Under the pieces are notes generated by a model. It worked only from the letters and a program-made list of their open reading frames with translations, made no database searches and had not been told where the DNA came from. Below are positions 29,115 through 40,733 of a stretch of DNA of 50,935 bases, piece by piece. Source of the DNA: Zygnema cylindricum (lineage: Eukaryota > Streptophyta > Zygnematophyceae > Zygnematales > Zygnemataceae); assembly GCA_037447655.1 (NCBI GenBank), contig JBBHKE010002882.1:162072-213006 (forward strand), in the 5' to 3' direction. The position numbers were made by a program, and so were the translations under genes. How positions within the stretch are numbered: position 1 is the stretch's first letter; every line of letters begins with the position of its first letter.

Positions 29115-30170
29115 CCCTCCCCAGCTCTTTAGTCTGCCGAAGAGTTGGCCAATACGACTGGTAACTCTCGGCAGCCGTGACAAAACCAATGACGGTATTG
29201 TTGTTAACGGAGGAACGAAACACTCCATGTGAATCCTTGGTTCAAATGGTCGCATAGAAGCATTGATGTTTCTCCGTCGGCTCGGCTGCAAAGTGTGCAT
29301 TCTGTAGCCTCAGTGATAGGCATACGCATAGGGTCCATGTCTTTGAAGAGATTCGGTAAATAACATGGGTTACATTTTTTCGAATGCTCCCGAAAGGTCC
29401 GCGTATTTGCTCCTTGAAGTCCTAGCATGCCATTCGTGTCTACTTCGATTATTCGGAGAATATAAGGTGAAACGTCTGTGTCCGAGGTATCGAAAGATTG
29501 GCGCCGTAAGTAGACATAATCTCCCACTCGGTAAGGCTTCTGTTGGGGCCGGTAGTTGCCACTGCGCGTCGTGGCAAAGCGCAACGTATCCCGGTGTTGG
29601 GCGATCTACAGGTTGTCAAAGGCCATAGGCATCTCTCGGGCGAAAAGCAGTGCCCGGTTAGTGAGTTCTTCTAGAGTAACCCTGTCAGACAGTAATGGAA
29701 GCGAAAGCTTGGGGTTGACGCCCAAACAAGACATACTATGGACTGAAATTAGCAAGACTCGCTTGTACCGACATTCGATACCCCATGGCAATATAGCCAA
29801 GTGACTTGTCCCACACTGTTATATGTTTCTCCAAGCAATGCTTGCGTAATGCCCGCTTCAAGGTTTGAACTGCACGTCCCGCCAAGCTATCATCCTGTGG
29901 ATGATCGCCACTTGTTCGACGATGGTCTATGAGAGTGTTATCTAGCATTTTTTGGAATTCTCCGCGGAATTCAGTCCCTTGATGTGTGAGGACTTTTGCT
30001 GGAGCGCCATATCTCATAAGGACATGTTCTTTAAAAGCAGCAGTGGTGAGCTTGACCGTTTTGTATGGTAACGCTATTACTTCAACCCATTTGCTAAAAT
30101 TTCCAATCATGATTATTATATATTGTTTCCCCATTTGGGATATCGAGAAGGGGCCTGCCAAATCCCACGT
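29115..30170 (-). pseudogene. Gypsy-1 copy 3: integrase and frameshifted PHD finger
   Basis: The frame 29584-29204 contains PYRVGDYVYLRRQSF and the PHD start C-T-L-C with SMLLCDH, but Cys four has become Leu and a lost base shifts the frame in the NQGF region. The finger is therefore destroyed. The core is in 30161-29736: FSKWVEVIALPYKT, LTHQGTEFRGEF (the catalytic Asp of LTDQ is His) and DSLAGRAVQTL, where the catalytic Glu of LAERA has become Gly. Two of the three DDE residues are thus lost. An internal deletion near 29715 shortens the segment after FSPYY relative to copy 2. Confidence 0.85.
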
Positions 30171-31055
30171 CTAGCGGTAAAATAACCCCTTGATGGGTAA
30201 TGGTTGGAGGGTAGTCTGCTGGTTGCTAAAAGAATTTTGTAGACGATAACATATTGCACACTTGTGCAATACCGCACCGACATCAGATTGCATCCCAAAC
30301 CACCAATAGCGTGCCTGAATCAAGCTTAAGGTGGGCTTGGTCCCAACGTGACCCAGCTCGGTGTGAATTTGTTCAATCACCGAGAGGCGTTCAGTCGGGC
30401 GAGGCACTTGTCTGTGATTACTGTCCGCTAACAATCGAACTAGCGAACTACCTAACCAAAGATAATTTTTAGCCCTTTTCTTTACTCGTTCCTCCTCCTC
30501 GGATGTAATGCGTGGTGGGAAGGCTTGTGAGGAGAGGAAAACAATTAGTGCTCCGTCTCGCCATGGATCCGGAGTAGAACGAGAGTGGGACAGCGATGCT
30601 AAAGAACGTGTGATATAAAATCCGGCTGACATAGTAGCTAAGTCGTAATCGAAATCCTGCCGAACTCCATTGTCTGTGGTTCTTGGCAAAGGGTTTCGGG
30701 AAATGTCGTCTGCATTCAAACTAAGTAATCCTGGACGGTGAATTATTTCCACATGATATTCTTGTAAAATTAATGCCCAGCGCGCTAATTTTCCTGACAG
30801 TTTATCGTTGGTCATCTGCCAATGTAAAGGCTGATGGTCGGTTAGAAGAGTAATTGGTTTTTCGTAAAGGTAATGACGAAAGTGTACAATACCCCAAATT
30901 GCTGCTAGACATTCTCCTTCATCACTACTGTAATTTGACTCCGCACGATTATTACCCCTGCTTGCGTAAGCGACCACGTATTCTTCTCCTGTTAGTTCAT
31001 GCTGAGTTAAGATGGCCGCAATGCCAAGCTTTCCGAAGTTTGTTTGTAGGCAGAA
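30171..31055 (-). pseudogene. Gypsy-1 copy 3: RNase H to integrase zinc domain
   Basis: A 268-aa open frame (30977-30171) covers MVAYASRGNNRAESNYSSDEGECLAA, TLLTDHQPLHW, KLARWALILQEYHVEIIHRPG and the integrase zinc domain EQIHTELGHVGTK with CAICYR (HHCC). It ends at LPIKGLFYR, immediately before the first catalytic Asp. Right of 30977 the start of RNase H is out of frame and cut off by the junction with Copia-1 at about 31055. Confidence 0.85.
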
Positions 31056-31304
31056 TTATTTACTGCTAGTTTTGAGGAGGATGTCTATTTCATTGTTGAG
31101 AAAGGTAGCCATGGGATGTTTAGGCTGGTTTTAAATAATGAAACGAAGAAACTTTATTATGCTGGTGTTCATTATATTATGATGTGGCATGAGAGGCTTG
31201 GGCATGTGAATCTAGACAAATTAGGAGAAATGAAAAAGATGGGAGTGGTGGAAGGGATTAAGTTTAGTGAGAATGATAATATAAGTGATTGTAGTGGATG
31301 TGCT
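31056..31304 (+). pseudogene. Copia-1 element A, left piece (protease end to integrase zinc domain)
   Basis: Encodes TASFEEDVYFIVEKGSHGMFRL, then YYAGVHYIMMWHERLGHVNLDKL and ISDCSGCA: the GAG-pre-integrase region with the integrase HHCC motif. It matches copies B and C closely. It starts abruptly against Gypsy-1 copy 3 and ends at GTGCT, where element B is inserted. The reading frame continues on the other side of B at 37747. Confidence 0.9.
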
Positions 31305-32346
31305 TGTAGAAACTAATGGTTTTAAAGTATTTTCTAGGTCTGAATAGAAATAAAGAAGCCGAGGCAGTCTACCTCTAACTTCTCTCTCCAACTCTCAAAC
31401 TTGTCGCAGTCACTGAGAAATTGGAGAGGAAGCTAGAGCCATGGCTACAAAGCTATCCTGAGGTTTACGGGAAAATTATACTAGTTAAGGGATTATTAAC
31501 TAAAAGGTATGTGCCGGCCGTAGGATTTGATCCTCCTGCCGGCCGACAACGGGAAATAGCCGGTAGCCTTAGCCGTTAAGTCTAGAAGTAGTGGTTCGTA
31601 TTATATAGTACGATATTTACTTAAACATTAATACGTAGGTTTAATCATTTAACTAAAACTGTTTAAGATATTCATAGATCCGGTAATGTATTAGTACGAA
31701 ATACTGTACATGCACGAAATCAATACCGCGCATTTATTTCGTAAACGAAACAAATATCGCGCATGTATTTATTACGGCTACGATTAAATTAGATTCTAAT
31801 CGGACGGCCGGAATTAGCGCCGACATCGCGGAAGAAGATTTCGGCGTTTTGTGGCCATCGCCACATCAGATGACGCGTGGCGAAATTACATTGGATCGTG
31901 GAATCTCCGAAGATTATGGCACCGAATCCGGATATGACATGTGTCGACATTTGGGCCATGTCGTACAATGTTCGTACATAAAGTACACCGGCAGCTGTAC
32001 TTTTGCGTACGGAACTGTATTCTGATTGGTTCCGTACATCAGTAGATAGAGTCTGTGAGAGAGATAGGACTGAGAAAAATTAGGAGATAGGACCCTCTCT
32101 CCCAGAGAGCTTCTGTACAAAAGGTCAACTTTGACCCTCCATAACTTACTGCCCAGGGGAGCAAATTCAGAGATTCTTTTTGTTATCGACTCAGGGGAGT
32201 CTTGCCTTCACAGAGGTGCAGGTGGTCAGAGTTTTTGTCTGCCAGGGTGGCAGTTATTTTTGCTGAAACACAAAGGGGTCAGGATTATCCTAGAGGCTTC
32301 TTGGAAGCTGTCCACTCTGAGGACTTATGGAGGTCTCAGAGTTTCA
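31305..32346 (+). repeat. Copia-1 B 5' LTR
   Basis: 1042 bp. TATA position reads TACAAAAGG (32116-32124) in place of TATAAAAGG in element C, followed by the GGTCAACTTTGACC dyad. The arm-like hairpin is at 31513-31543. An in-frame ATG (32327) near its end opens the gag frame. Confidence 0.9.
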
Positions 32347-32361
32347 GGTTATGGGCCCACC
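32347..32361 (+). other. Copia-1 B primer binding site
   Basis: GGTTATGGGCCCACC directly after the LTR; complementary to 15 bases of the anticodon stem-loop region of initiator tRNA-Met. Confidence 0.85.
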
Positions 32362-32958
32362 CTCTAGGGTACCAATCTTTAATGGAACTGGATTCATATA
32401 CTGGGAAAGTATGATGATAGGAGCTCTATGCGAAAAAAGGTTTTGGGGGATAGTGAGTGGACGGTTGAGGCGTCCATGAAGTCTAGGAATTCCTCCAGGG
32501 TTTGGAGGAAGCAAATTCACCAGGAAAGAAGATCCACCTTCAACGGAGGAAACAAAAGAAGGAGAGGTGGTGGACAAAGGAAAGGAGAAGGAGACGACCA
32601 CACCAATAACAACTGGTTCCACATTCATGTCACCTATTCCGAGGAACGAGGAGAATGATACTGAAACCTGGGACTTCAACAATATGGCGGCAAAGCACTT
32701 CATCCTACGCCATCTCACTCAAGGACTTGCATGTCCTCATTTGCAGGTAGAAAGTGCATCCGATCTTTGGATGGCTCTCATAGAGATGTACCGAAGTGGT
32801 ACGATCCAGCAACAACAGTTGGCTGATCAGAAAGTTCAGGAGTATGTATACAAAAGGGGAAATATGTTGGATTTTTGCAATGAGCTTGCTACACTCTTCA
32901 TGGAGCTAGAGAGTGCGGGAAAAGATTTTAGTAAAAAAAAAAGGTTAACTGTTTACTG
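32362..32958 (+). pseudogene. Copia-1 B gag, N-terminal part
   Basis: Same protein as element C gag: FNGTGFIYWESMMIGAL, a linker, then TWDFNNMAAKHFILRHLTQGL, ASDLWMALIEMYRSGT, and DFCNELATLFMELES. A TGA stop interrupts it near 32478 (R-P-stop against R-P-S in C). A lengthened A-run at about 32932-32942 shifts the frame at the end of the capsid-like domain. Confidence 0.85.
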
Positions 32959-33999
32959 ATGAAGTTACCTGATGAGTTCGAGAACATAGTCAACCGTGTG
33001 CAGGACTTGCCGGACTCAAGGTGGATATGGAACTCAGTGGTAGGGATGATTCTCGTTCGAGAGAATACAATTGAGATCCGAAGGGGAGGAAAGAGTGACC
33101 AAGCCTTGGCAACTGCGACCGATTGGAGGAACAAGGATTCCCGAAAACCGGTCGGAAACTATGGGGGTAGGGAGCAGAAAAAACAGGCCGACGAGTTCGA
33201 ACCGAGGGCTCTCAAAGGTTTATGTCATTTTTGTAAGAAATCTGGGCACTATATGGCAGAGTGCACTAAGCTAACCGAGCTTCGGTTAAAGGAGGGGCAG
33301 ACCGGTGGTACCCCTAAAGGAAAGAAAAAGGCCCTTGTCACACAGGTACTTGAGGCGGAATCCGAGGACGAGGACGATGAGCTCCTTTTGGATGAGGAGT
33401 TGGAGGCAAAAAATGAGGTCGAAATTCCACGAAGGCAGAAATGTGCTTACGGTGGATTGAAAGGTGAAGCAGGCTGGATTGTAGATTCAGGTGCCTCCAT
33501 GCACATGTGTAAGGATAGACACCTGTTCACTAAGATAAGACAGATTCCCACCGTAGAGATAGAGTACGGGGATGGGAGGATAGTCACCACTACTCTTGTA
33601 GGATCGGTCGATCTGAAAGTGTTAGTAGAAGGAAAGACATCCATATTAACATTCCCCGATATATTGTTTATTCCGGAGCTGAACAAAAATCTTATCTCTA
33701 CATCAGTGTTAGATGATAAGGGTTTTTTCACTAGCACTAGGGAAGGAGTCTTTACTGCTAGTTTTGAGGAGGATGTATATTTCATTGCTGAGAAAGGTAG
33801 CCATGGGATGTTTAGGCTGATCTTAAGTAATGAAACGAAGAAACTTTATTATGCTGGTGTTCATGATATTATGATGTGGCATAAGAGGCTTGGACATGTG
33901 AATCTAGATAAGTTAAGAGAGATGAAAAAAATGGGAGTGGTGGAAGGGATCCAGTTCAGTGAGAGTGATGATATAAGTGATTGTAGTGGATGTGCTTAA
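32959..33999 (+). pseudogene. Copia-1 B gag end, protease, integrase zinc domain
   Basis: 346-aa open frame. It contains MKLPDEFENIVNRVQDLP (gag end), a CCHC knuckle CHFCKKSGHYMAEC, an acidic linker (ESEDEDDELLLDEE), the protease active site WIVDSGASMHMC and LVGSVDLKV. It then has MMWHKRLGHVNL with DCSGC (integrase HHCC). It stops at TAA 33997-33999, where element C has CAA; a single C-to-T change explains it. The same point is where element B itself inserted in element A. Confidence 0.9.
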
Positions 34000-35076
34000 G
34001 GTAAAGCACACAGATTACCCTTTCCTAAATCAGCCACCTATAAGGGAGAAAAAATTATAGATCTTGTACACACAGATATTTGGGAACCGGCTAAAGTGCC
34101 CTCACCGGGGGGGAAGAGATTTATGATGACTATAACTGATGATTGGTCTCGGTATTCCCGGGTGTATTTTTTGAAAAACAAGTCAGAAGCTCAGGATTGT
34201 TTTAGACAATATAAAGCTTGGAGCGAAAAACTCCATGAAACTCTAATCAAGAGAATAAGGAGTGACAATGGTGGAGAATATACTTCTAACCAGTTTGAGG
34301 ATTTTCTGAGGGAAGATGGAGTCCAACACCAAAAGACAGTTCCAGAAAATCCGGAACAGAATGGGGTAGCTGAAAGGTTAAATAGAACACTAAGTGATAG
34401 TGCTAGAAGTATTTTGTCAGATAAAAAGATAGGAAAAAGGTTTTGGGCAGAAGCAATGAACTGTGCTAATTACCTCAAGAATAGAGTTCTTACTTCAGCT
34501 ATAAAAGATCAAACACCTTATGAGAGATGGACAGGCCGAAAACCAGACATATCTCACTTAAAGGTTTTCGGCAGTCAAGTATTGAGTCTAGATACTGATC
34601 GGTCCAATTGGAAGCTAGATCCAAAAGGAAAATCGGGATACTTATTAGGATATGATGAGGATGTTAAAGGATATAGAGTTTATGATCTAAAAAGGGAAGA
34701 TATAATCCTAGTAAAGCATCTAGTAGTTATGGATGAAGGAAAGTCTGTGGATCCCTTCAAATATACGAAGTCAGTAAAAATCAGATTTGAGTCAGAAAAT
34801 TCCGATGACTTTGAGCTTCCTAACTATCCAGGTTTTAGAGAAGATGACATTCTTGCAGGTACAAATCAGACCGAAAAGGACTCGGCTGTGGAAACTCCAG
34901 TGACAACTCTACCCAAGCGGAAGACGTGGTGGAAATTGATTCAGAATCAAGGGATAGGGGAGAAGCCGAGTTTGTTCGAAAGAATCCACGAGAACCATCT
35001 ATTCCGGCCTCAGATTTTGAGGGGGGGAGGAGAAGTAGCAAAAGACTGCAAGAAAAACAGGTTAATAACAAGGTAA
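34000..35076 (+). pseudogene. Copia-1 B integrase core
   Basis: Catalytic triad present: LVHTDIWEPAK (Asp; Gly of WGP changed to Glu), IRSDNGGEYTS (Asp) and NGVAERLNRTL (Glu), with D-35-E spacing as in element C. The C-terminal part has HLKVFGSQVLSLD and GYLLGYDEDVKGYRVYD. A one-base deletion near 34915 shifts the frame; the correct frame resumes at about 34926 (EIDSESRDRGEAEFV) and runs to a stop at 35292-35294 (TAG where the others have AAG). Confidence 0.9.
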
Positions 35077-36683
35077 CTAAACTATCTCATCAAGATGAAC
35101 CTCAAACTTATGGAGAGGCGATGACTTGTCCAGAAAGAAACCGGTGGAAGACAGCCATCAATGAGGAGATGGCTTCAATCATGGCAGCCGATACTTCGGA
35201 GCTGGTGGATTGTCCACCTAACCGAAAACCAATCGGTTGTAAGTGGGTTTTCAAATTAAAACTGAACCCAGATAACACGATCGAGCGCTACTAGGCCAGA
35301 TTAGTGGCAAAGGGATTTACACAAAAAGAGGGAATTGACTACGAGGAAACCTTTGCCCCGGTGGTCAGATTTCCCTCAGTCCGCATACTTCTCAGTTTAG
35401 CAGCAGCGGAAGACATGGAAGTGCACCAGATGGACATCAAGATAGCCTTTTTGCATGGAGAATTGGAAGAGGAGATCTTCATGCGACAACCCGAAGGTTT
35501 TGTGGAGGAAGGAGAGGAGAGTAAGGTATGTCGGCTGATTAAATCTCTTTATGGTTTGAAACAGGCGCCTCGACAATGGAATAAGAAGCTTGATGAGTTT
35601 CTTACCGGTCTGGGATATATTCGGATCAGCTCAGATCACTCAATCTATGTTTTCGAAGATGAGGAAGGTTTTATATTTATTGCAATTTATGTTGATGATT
35701 TGCTTGTTTTAAGTAAATCAATGGAAAAAATTAATAAACTGAAAACCGATCTTAAGGGGAGATTTGAAATGAAGGATATGGGAGAAGCAAAATATATTTT
35801 GGGAATTCAAGTAGAGAGAGACCGAAAAAGGAAAATTATAAGACTGACTCAAAAAGAAGCAATAGGGAACATGCTTGAAAAAATTCAAATGGATAAAGCT
35901 AATAGTTGTACAACTCCAATGGAATTGAAGAAGGGAAGTGAGGGGAGTGAGGAAGAAGGAGTCATAGTCTTAGACGAGGAATTATCTCCTGATGAACAGA
36001 AGTTCATGCAGACAATTCCTTACAAGCAAGTAGTGGGACGTCTAATCTATTTTATGAATTGTACCCGGACGGATTTAGCTGCAGCTGTAGGAGTGCTGAG
36101 TAGAAGTCTAAATGCTCCCACTAAGAAGGATTGGGAGGCAGCTAAGAGAGTCCTTAGATATTTGATAGGAACTAGGGATCTATGGTTGCATTTGGGTGGG
36201 GAGAATACTGACATCACTAGTTGGAGTGATGCCAGTTATGGTGATGCTCCGATGAGGAGATGCACTTCTGGATATGTATTATATGTGGGTGATGGGGCTT
36301 GCTGTTGGAGTAGCAAACAGCAAAAGGTTATTGCTCAGTCCACCATGGAGGCTGAGTATATGGCCTCTTGCTCTGCTGTAAAAGAATTGATGTGGGTCAA
36401 GTCTTTGCTTGGTGAGCTTGGTCACCTTAAGAGTGGTGTGCAGAAAATATTTTGTGATAATCAGGCAACAATCGCTATTTCTGCCAATCCTAAACATCAT
36501 TTTAAAGCCAAACACATGGACATCAGACTCAGCTTTGTTAGAGAGAAAGTAGAAAACAAAATAATCAGTTTAGAATACAGACCAGATAGTGAGATGGTAG
36601 CAGATTTGATGACCAAACCTGTGCCTTCCCCTAAGCTAATTTTTTGCAGTGAGAAGTGTGGTCTGAAATTAAAGATTGACTAG
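35077..36683 (+). pseudogene. Copia-1 B reverse transcriptase and RNase H
   Basis: After the stop at 35292, a 459-aa frame (35304-36683) is intact. RT: MAKGFTQKEGIDYEETFAPV, HQMDIKIAFLHGELEE (catalytic Asp), YGLKQAPRQWNKK, FIAIYVDDLLVLSK (YVDD), LGIQVERD. RNase H: WSDASYGDAPMRRCTSG, STMEAEYMA, FCDNQATIAI and a terminal VADLMTKPV. All catalytic residues I can recognise are kept. The segment 35085-35145 is the stretch that is deleted in element C. The frame ends at TAG, directly before the polypurine tract. Confidence 0.92.
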
Positions 36684-36696
36684 AAAATAAGGGGAG
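36684..36696 (+). other. Copia-1 B polypurine tract
   Basis: AAAATAAGGGGAG directly before the 3' LTR TGTAGAAAC; identical to the tract of element C (47060-47072). Primer for plus-strand DNA synthesis. Confidence 0.85.
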
Positions 36697-37741
36697 TGTA
36701 GAAACTAATGGTTTTAAAGTATTTTCTAGGTCTGAATAGAAATAAAGAAGTCGAGGCAGTCTACCTCTAACTTCTCTCTCCAACTCTCAAACTTGTCGCA
36801 GTCACTGAGAAATTGGAGAGGAAGTTAGAGCCATGGCTACAAAGCTATCCTGAGGTTTACGGGAAATTTATACTAGTTAAGGGATTATTAAGTAAAAGGT
36901 ATGTGCCGGCCGTAGGATTTGATCCTGGTACCTGCCGGCCGACAACCGGAAATAGCCGGTAGCCTTAGCTGTTAAGTCTAGAAGTAGTGGTTCGTATTAT
37001 ATAGTACGATATTTACTTAAACATTAATACGTAGGTTAAATCATTTAACTAAAACTGTTTACGGTATTCATAGATCCGATAATGTATTAATACGGAATAC
37101 GGTACATGCATGAAATCAATACCGCGCATTTATTTCGTAAACGAAGCAAATACCACGCATGTATTTATTACGGCTACGATTAAATTAGATTCTAATCGGA
37201 AGGCCGGAATTAGCGCCGAGATCGCGGAAGAAGATTTTGGCGGTTTGTGGCCATCGCCACATCAGATGACGCGTGGCGAAATTACATTGGATCGTGGAAT
37301 CTCCGAAGATTATGGCACCGAATCCGGATATGACATGTGTCGACATTTAGGCCATGTCGCACAATGTTCGTACATAAAGTACACCGGCAGCTGTACTTTT
37401 GCGTACGGAACTGTATTCTGATTGGTTCGTACATCAGTAGATAGAGTCTGTGAGAGAGATAGGACTTAGAAAAATTAGGAGATAGGACCCTCTCTCCCTG
37501 AGAGCTTCTGTACAAAAGGTCAACTTTGACCCTCCATAACTTACTGCTCAGGGGAGCAAATTCAGAGATTCTTTTTGCTATCGACTCAGGGGAGTCTTGC
37601 CTTCACAGAGGTGCAGGTGGTCAGAGTTTTTGTCTGCCAGGGTGGCAGTTATTTTTGCTGAAACACAAAGGGGTCAGGATTATCTTAGAGGCTTCTTGGA
37701 AGCTGTCCACTCTGAGGACTTATGGATGTCTCAGGGTTTCA
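36697..37741 (+). repeat. Copia-1 B 3' LTR
   Basis: 1045 bp, TG...CA, followed by GTGCT. Carries the unmutated long form of the hairpin (GGATTTGATCCTGGTACCTGCC, 36914-36935). The same TACAAAAGG change as in the 5' LTR shows that this change predates or arose with the insertion. Confidence 0.9.
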
Positions 37742-40026
37742 GTGCTAAAGGTAAAACACACAGATTACCCTTTCCTGAAACAGCCACCTATAAGGGAGAA
37801 AAAATTCTAGATCTAGTACACATAGATATTTGGGGACCGGCTAAAGTGCTCTCACCGGGAGGGAAGAGATTTATGATGACTATAACTAATGATAGGTCTC
37901 GGTATTCCCGAGTGTATTTTTTGAAAAACAAGTCCAAAGCTCATGAATATTTTAGACAATACAAAGCATGGAGTGAAAAACTCCATGAAACTCCAATCAA
38001 GAGAGTAAAGAGTGACAATGTTTGGGAGTATACTTCTAACCAGTTCGAGGATTTTTTGGGGGAAGATGGAGTCCAACACCAAAAGACAGTTCCAGAAAAT
38101 CCGGAACAGAATGGGGTAGCTGAAAGGTTAAATAGAACACTAAGTGATAGTGCTAGAAGTATTTTGTCAGATAAAAAGATAAGAAAAAGGTTTTGGGCAG
38201 AAGAAATGAACTATGCTAATTACCTCAAAGATAGAGTTCTTACTTCAGCTATAAAAGATCAAACACCTTATGAGAGATGGACAGGCTGGAAACTAGACAT
38301 ATCTCACTTAAAGGTTTTCGGAAGTCAAGTATTGAGTCTAGATACAGATCGGTCCAATTGGAAGCTAGATCCTAAAGGAAAACCGGGATACTTATTAGGA
38401 TATGATGAGGATGTTAAAGGATATAGAGTTAACTATCTAAAAAGGGAAGATATAATCTTAGTAAAGCATCTAGTAGTTATGGATGAAGGAAAGTCTGTGG
38501 ATCCCTTCACGTATACAAATTCAATAAAAATCAAATTTGAGTCAGAAAAATTCTGATGACTTCGAGCTTCCTAACTATCTAGGTTTTAGAGAAGATGACA
38601 TTCTTGCAGGTACAAATCAGACCGAAAAGGACTCTGCTGTGGAAACTCCAATGACAACTCTACCCGAAGCGGAAGACGTGGTGGAAATTGATTCGGAATC
38701 AAGGGATAGGGGAGAAGCCGAGTTTGTTTGAAAGAATCCACGAGAACTTTATATTCCGGCCTCATATTTTGAGAGGGAAGGAGAAGTAGCAAAAGATTGC
38801 AAGAAAAACATGTTAATAACAAGGTAACTAAACTATCTCTTCAAGATGTACCTCAAACTTATGGAGAGGCGATGACTTGTCCAGAAAAAAACCGGTGGAA
38901 GACAGCCATCAATGAGGAGATGGCCTCAATTATGGCAGCCGATACTTGGGAGCTGGTGGATTGTCCACCTAACCGAAAACCAATCGGTTGTAAGTGGAAT
39001 TTCAAATTAAAACTAAACCCAGATAACATAATCGAGCGCAACAAGGCCAGATTAGTGGCAAAGGGATTTACACAAAATGAGGGAATTGACTACGAGGAAA
39101 CCTTTGCCCCGGTCGTCAGATTTCCCTCTGTCCGCATACTTCTCATTCTGGCAGCAGCGGAAGACATGGAAGTGCACGAGATGGACATCAAGACAGCCTT
39201 TTTGCATTGAGAATTAGAAGAGGAGATCTTCATACGACAACCCGAAGGGTTTGTGGAGGAAGAAGAGGAGAGTAAGGTATGCCGGCTGATTAAATCTCTT
39301 TATTGTTTGAAACAGGCGCCTCGAGAATGGAATAAGAAGCTGGATGAGTGTCTTACCGGTCAGGGATATATCTGGATCAGCTCAGATCACTCAATCTATG
39401 TTTTCGAAGATGAAGAAGTTTTTATATTTATTGCAATTTATGTTGATGACTTGCTTGGTTTATGTAAATCAATGGAAAAAATTAATAAACTGAAAACCGA
39501 TCTTAAGGGGAGATTTGAAATGAAGGATATGGGGAAAGCAAAATTTATTTTGGGAATTCAAGTAGAAAGAGACCGAAAATGAAAAATTATAAGATTGACT
39601 CAAAAAAAAGCAATAGGGAACATACTTGAAAAATTTCAAATGGATAAAGCTAATAGTTGTACAACTCCAATGGAGTTGAAGAAGGGAAGTGAGGGGAGTG
39701 AGGAAGAAGGAGTCATACTCTTAGACGAGGAATTATCTCTTGATGAACAGAAGTTCATGCAGACTATTCTTTACAGGCAAGTCATGGGAAGTCTAATCTA
39801 TTTTATGAATTGTACCCGACCGGATTTAGCTGCAGCAGTAGGAGTGCTGAGTAGAAGTCTAAATGCTCCCACTAAGAGGGATTGGGAGGCAGCTAAAAGA
39901 GTCCTTAGATATTTGATAAGAACTAGGGATCTACGGTTGCATTTGGGTGGGGAGAATAGTGACATCACTACTTGGAGTGATGCCAGTTATGGTATTGCTC
40001 CGATAAGGAGATGCACTTCTGGATAT
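37742..40026 (+). pseudogene. Copia-1 element A, right piece (integrase core, RT, part of RNase H)
   Basis: Continues element A after B. Integrase core: LVHIDIWGPAK, VKSDNVWEYTS, NGVAERLNRTL. RT: HEMDIKTAFLH, FIAIYVDDLLGLCK. RNase H starts with WSDASYGIAPIRRCTSGY and breaks off at 40026, where unrelated gypsy LTR sequence begins. Breaks: one extra A near 38548, TGA at 38729, TGA at 39208, TGA at 39580 and others. Neither LTR of element A is present in the window, so both ends were lost after insertion. Confidence 0.9.
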
Positions 40027-40285
40027 CGTGGAGGTTCGTTCATCTTGTATCGTACGACCTCCAAACGATATCCGCGTAAGCCATTCGAATCGTGCACCTT
40101 CAAATCGCGCACGCAAATATGTATCTCCGTGTCACCAGCAGAATTCCCGGCGTCTCTTCGAAGTATGTACACAATAAATCCTGCATTCAAGCATGATTTT
40201 AACACAACCGAAATTAGTGTAGCCTCAATCCGTAATATTCCTACAAATAAACAAAATGCATGTCTCGACACAAAGCGGCATGACA
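40027..40285 (-). repeat. Gypsy-1-type LTR end fragment
   Basis: Ends in AAAGCGGCATGACA like the other Gypsy-1 LTRs. Earlier parts (CCAAACGATATCCGCGT, AATCGTGCACC) resemble subtype 1 (CCAAACGATATTCCGCGT at 9346). It is joined directly to the broken RNase H of Copia-1 A. Confidence 0.6.
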
Positions 40286-40287
40286 GC

Positions 40288-40733
40288 TGTCGTGCATGTG
40301 TCTAATCAAACCAAGAAACATGCAACCTAACCAGCTGGCGAGTAGAAAACGTGGAATAGACAACAACAAAGCACATCCCGAAGCAAAAAAAATAATAATA
40401 CAAAGCTAAAATGAATATGAAAATGTAAAAATGAGATAACAGGTGGAAAGGATAAGAGGTGAAAGGTGAGTGGGAAGCCGAGAGAGAGATCCATTTATTA
40501 ATAAATGGATCTCTCTCTCGGCTTCCCACTCACCTTCCTTTTATCCCTTCTACCTGTTATTCCTTTTTCATATGGTCATGTTCATTTTTGCTTCATAATG
40601 TAATTCTTTTGCTTGAGGATTTTCATTGCTCGTGTTTTCCACCTTTTCGGTACAGCTGGTTGGGTTGCATGTTTTTTTGGTTCGATTAGACACATTGCAT
40701 GTTTTTTTGGTTCGATTAGACACATGCACGACA
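40288..40733. repeat. 446-bp palindrome made of two inverted end modules
   Basis: Starts TGTCGTGCATGTG and ends CACATGCACGACA. The two arms are inverted copies of the Gypsy-1 R1 module (AACCAGCTG, GATAACAGGT, GTGAGTGGGAAGCCGAGAGAGAGATCC). They meet at the perfect 18-bp palindrome CCATTTATTAATAAATGG (40491-40508) with no spacer. The right arm has a tandem duplication of about 31 bp (GCATGTTTTTTTGGTTCGATTAGACACATT). It could form a long hairpin. The open frames here (40302-40689) are mirror images of each other and not genes. Confidence 0.8.

Larger units (their letters stand above)
28509..31055 (-). mobile_element. Gypsy-1 copy 3, truncated at both ends
   Basis: Left: partial 3' LTR (28509-28911, subtype 2, GACA end), then end module R1 (28914-29104), C-rich tract, PHD finger, integrase and RNase H. 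It ends near 31055 inside the first RNase H strands (LQTNFGKLG on the minus strand), where plus-strand Copia-1 element A begins. RT, methyltransferase, protease and gag are missing. Confidence 0.85.
31305..37741 (+). mobile_element. Copia-1 element B, complete but dead, nested in element A
   Basis: LTRs 31305-32346 and 36697-37741, TG...CA ends, target duplication GTGCT at 31300-31304 and 37742-37746. Primer site 32347-32361, polypurine tract 36684-36696. Order gag, protease, integrase, RT, RNase H, as in Ty1/copia. The LTRs differ by roughly 2% by eye, including an indel near 31535, so the insertion is older than element C. At least five breaks interrupt the polyprotein. Confidence 0.93.

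Noticed and set aside
31116-31316. Small independent gene of 66 aa
   Set aside because: It is the copia integrase zinc region of element A, with an end created by the inserted LTR.
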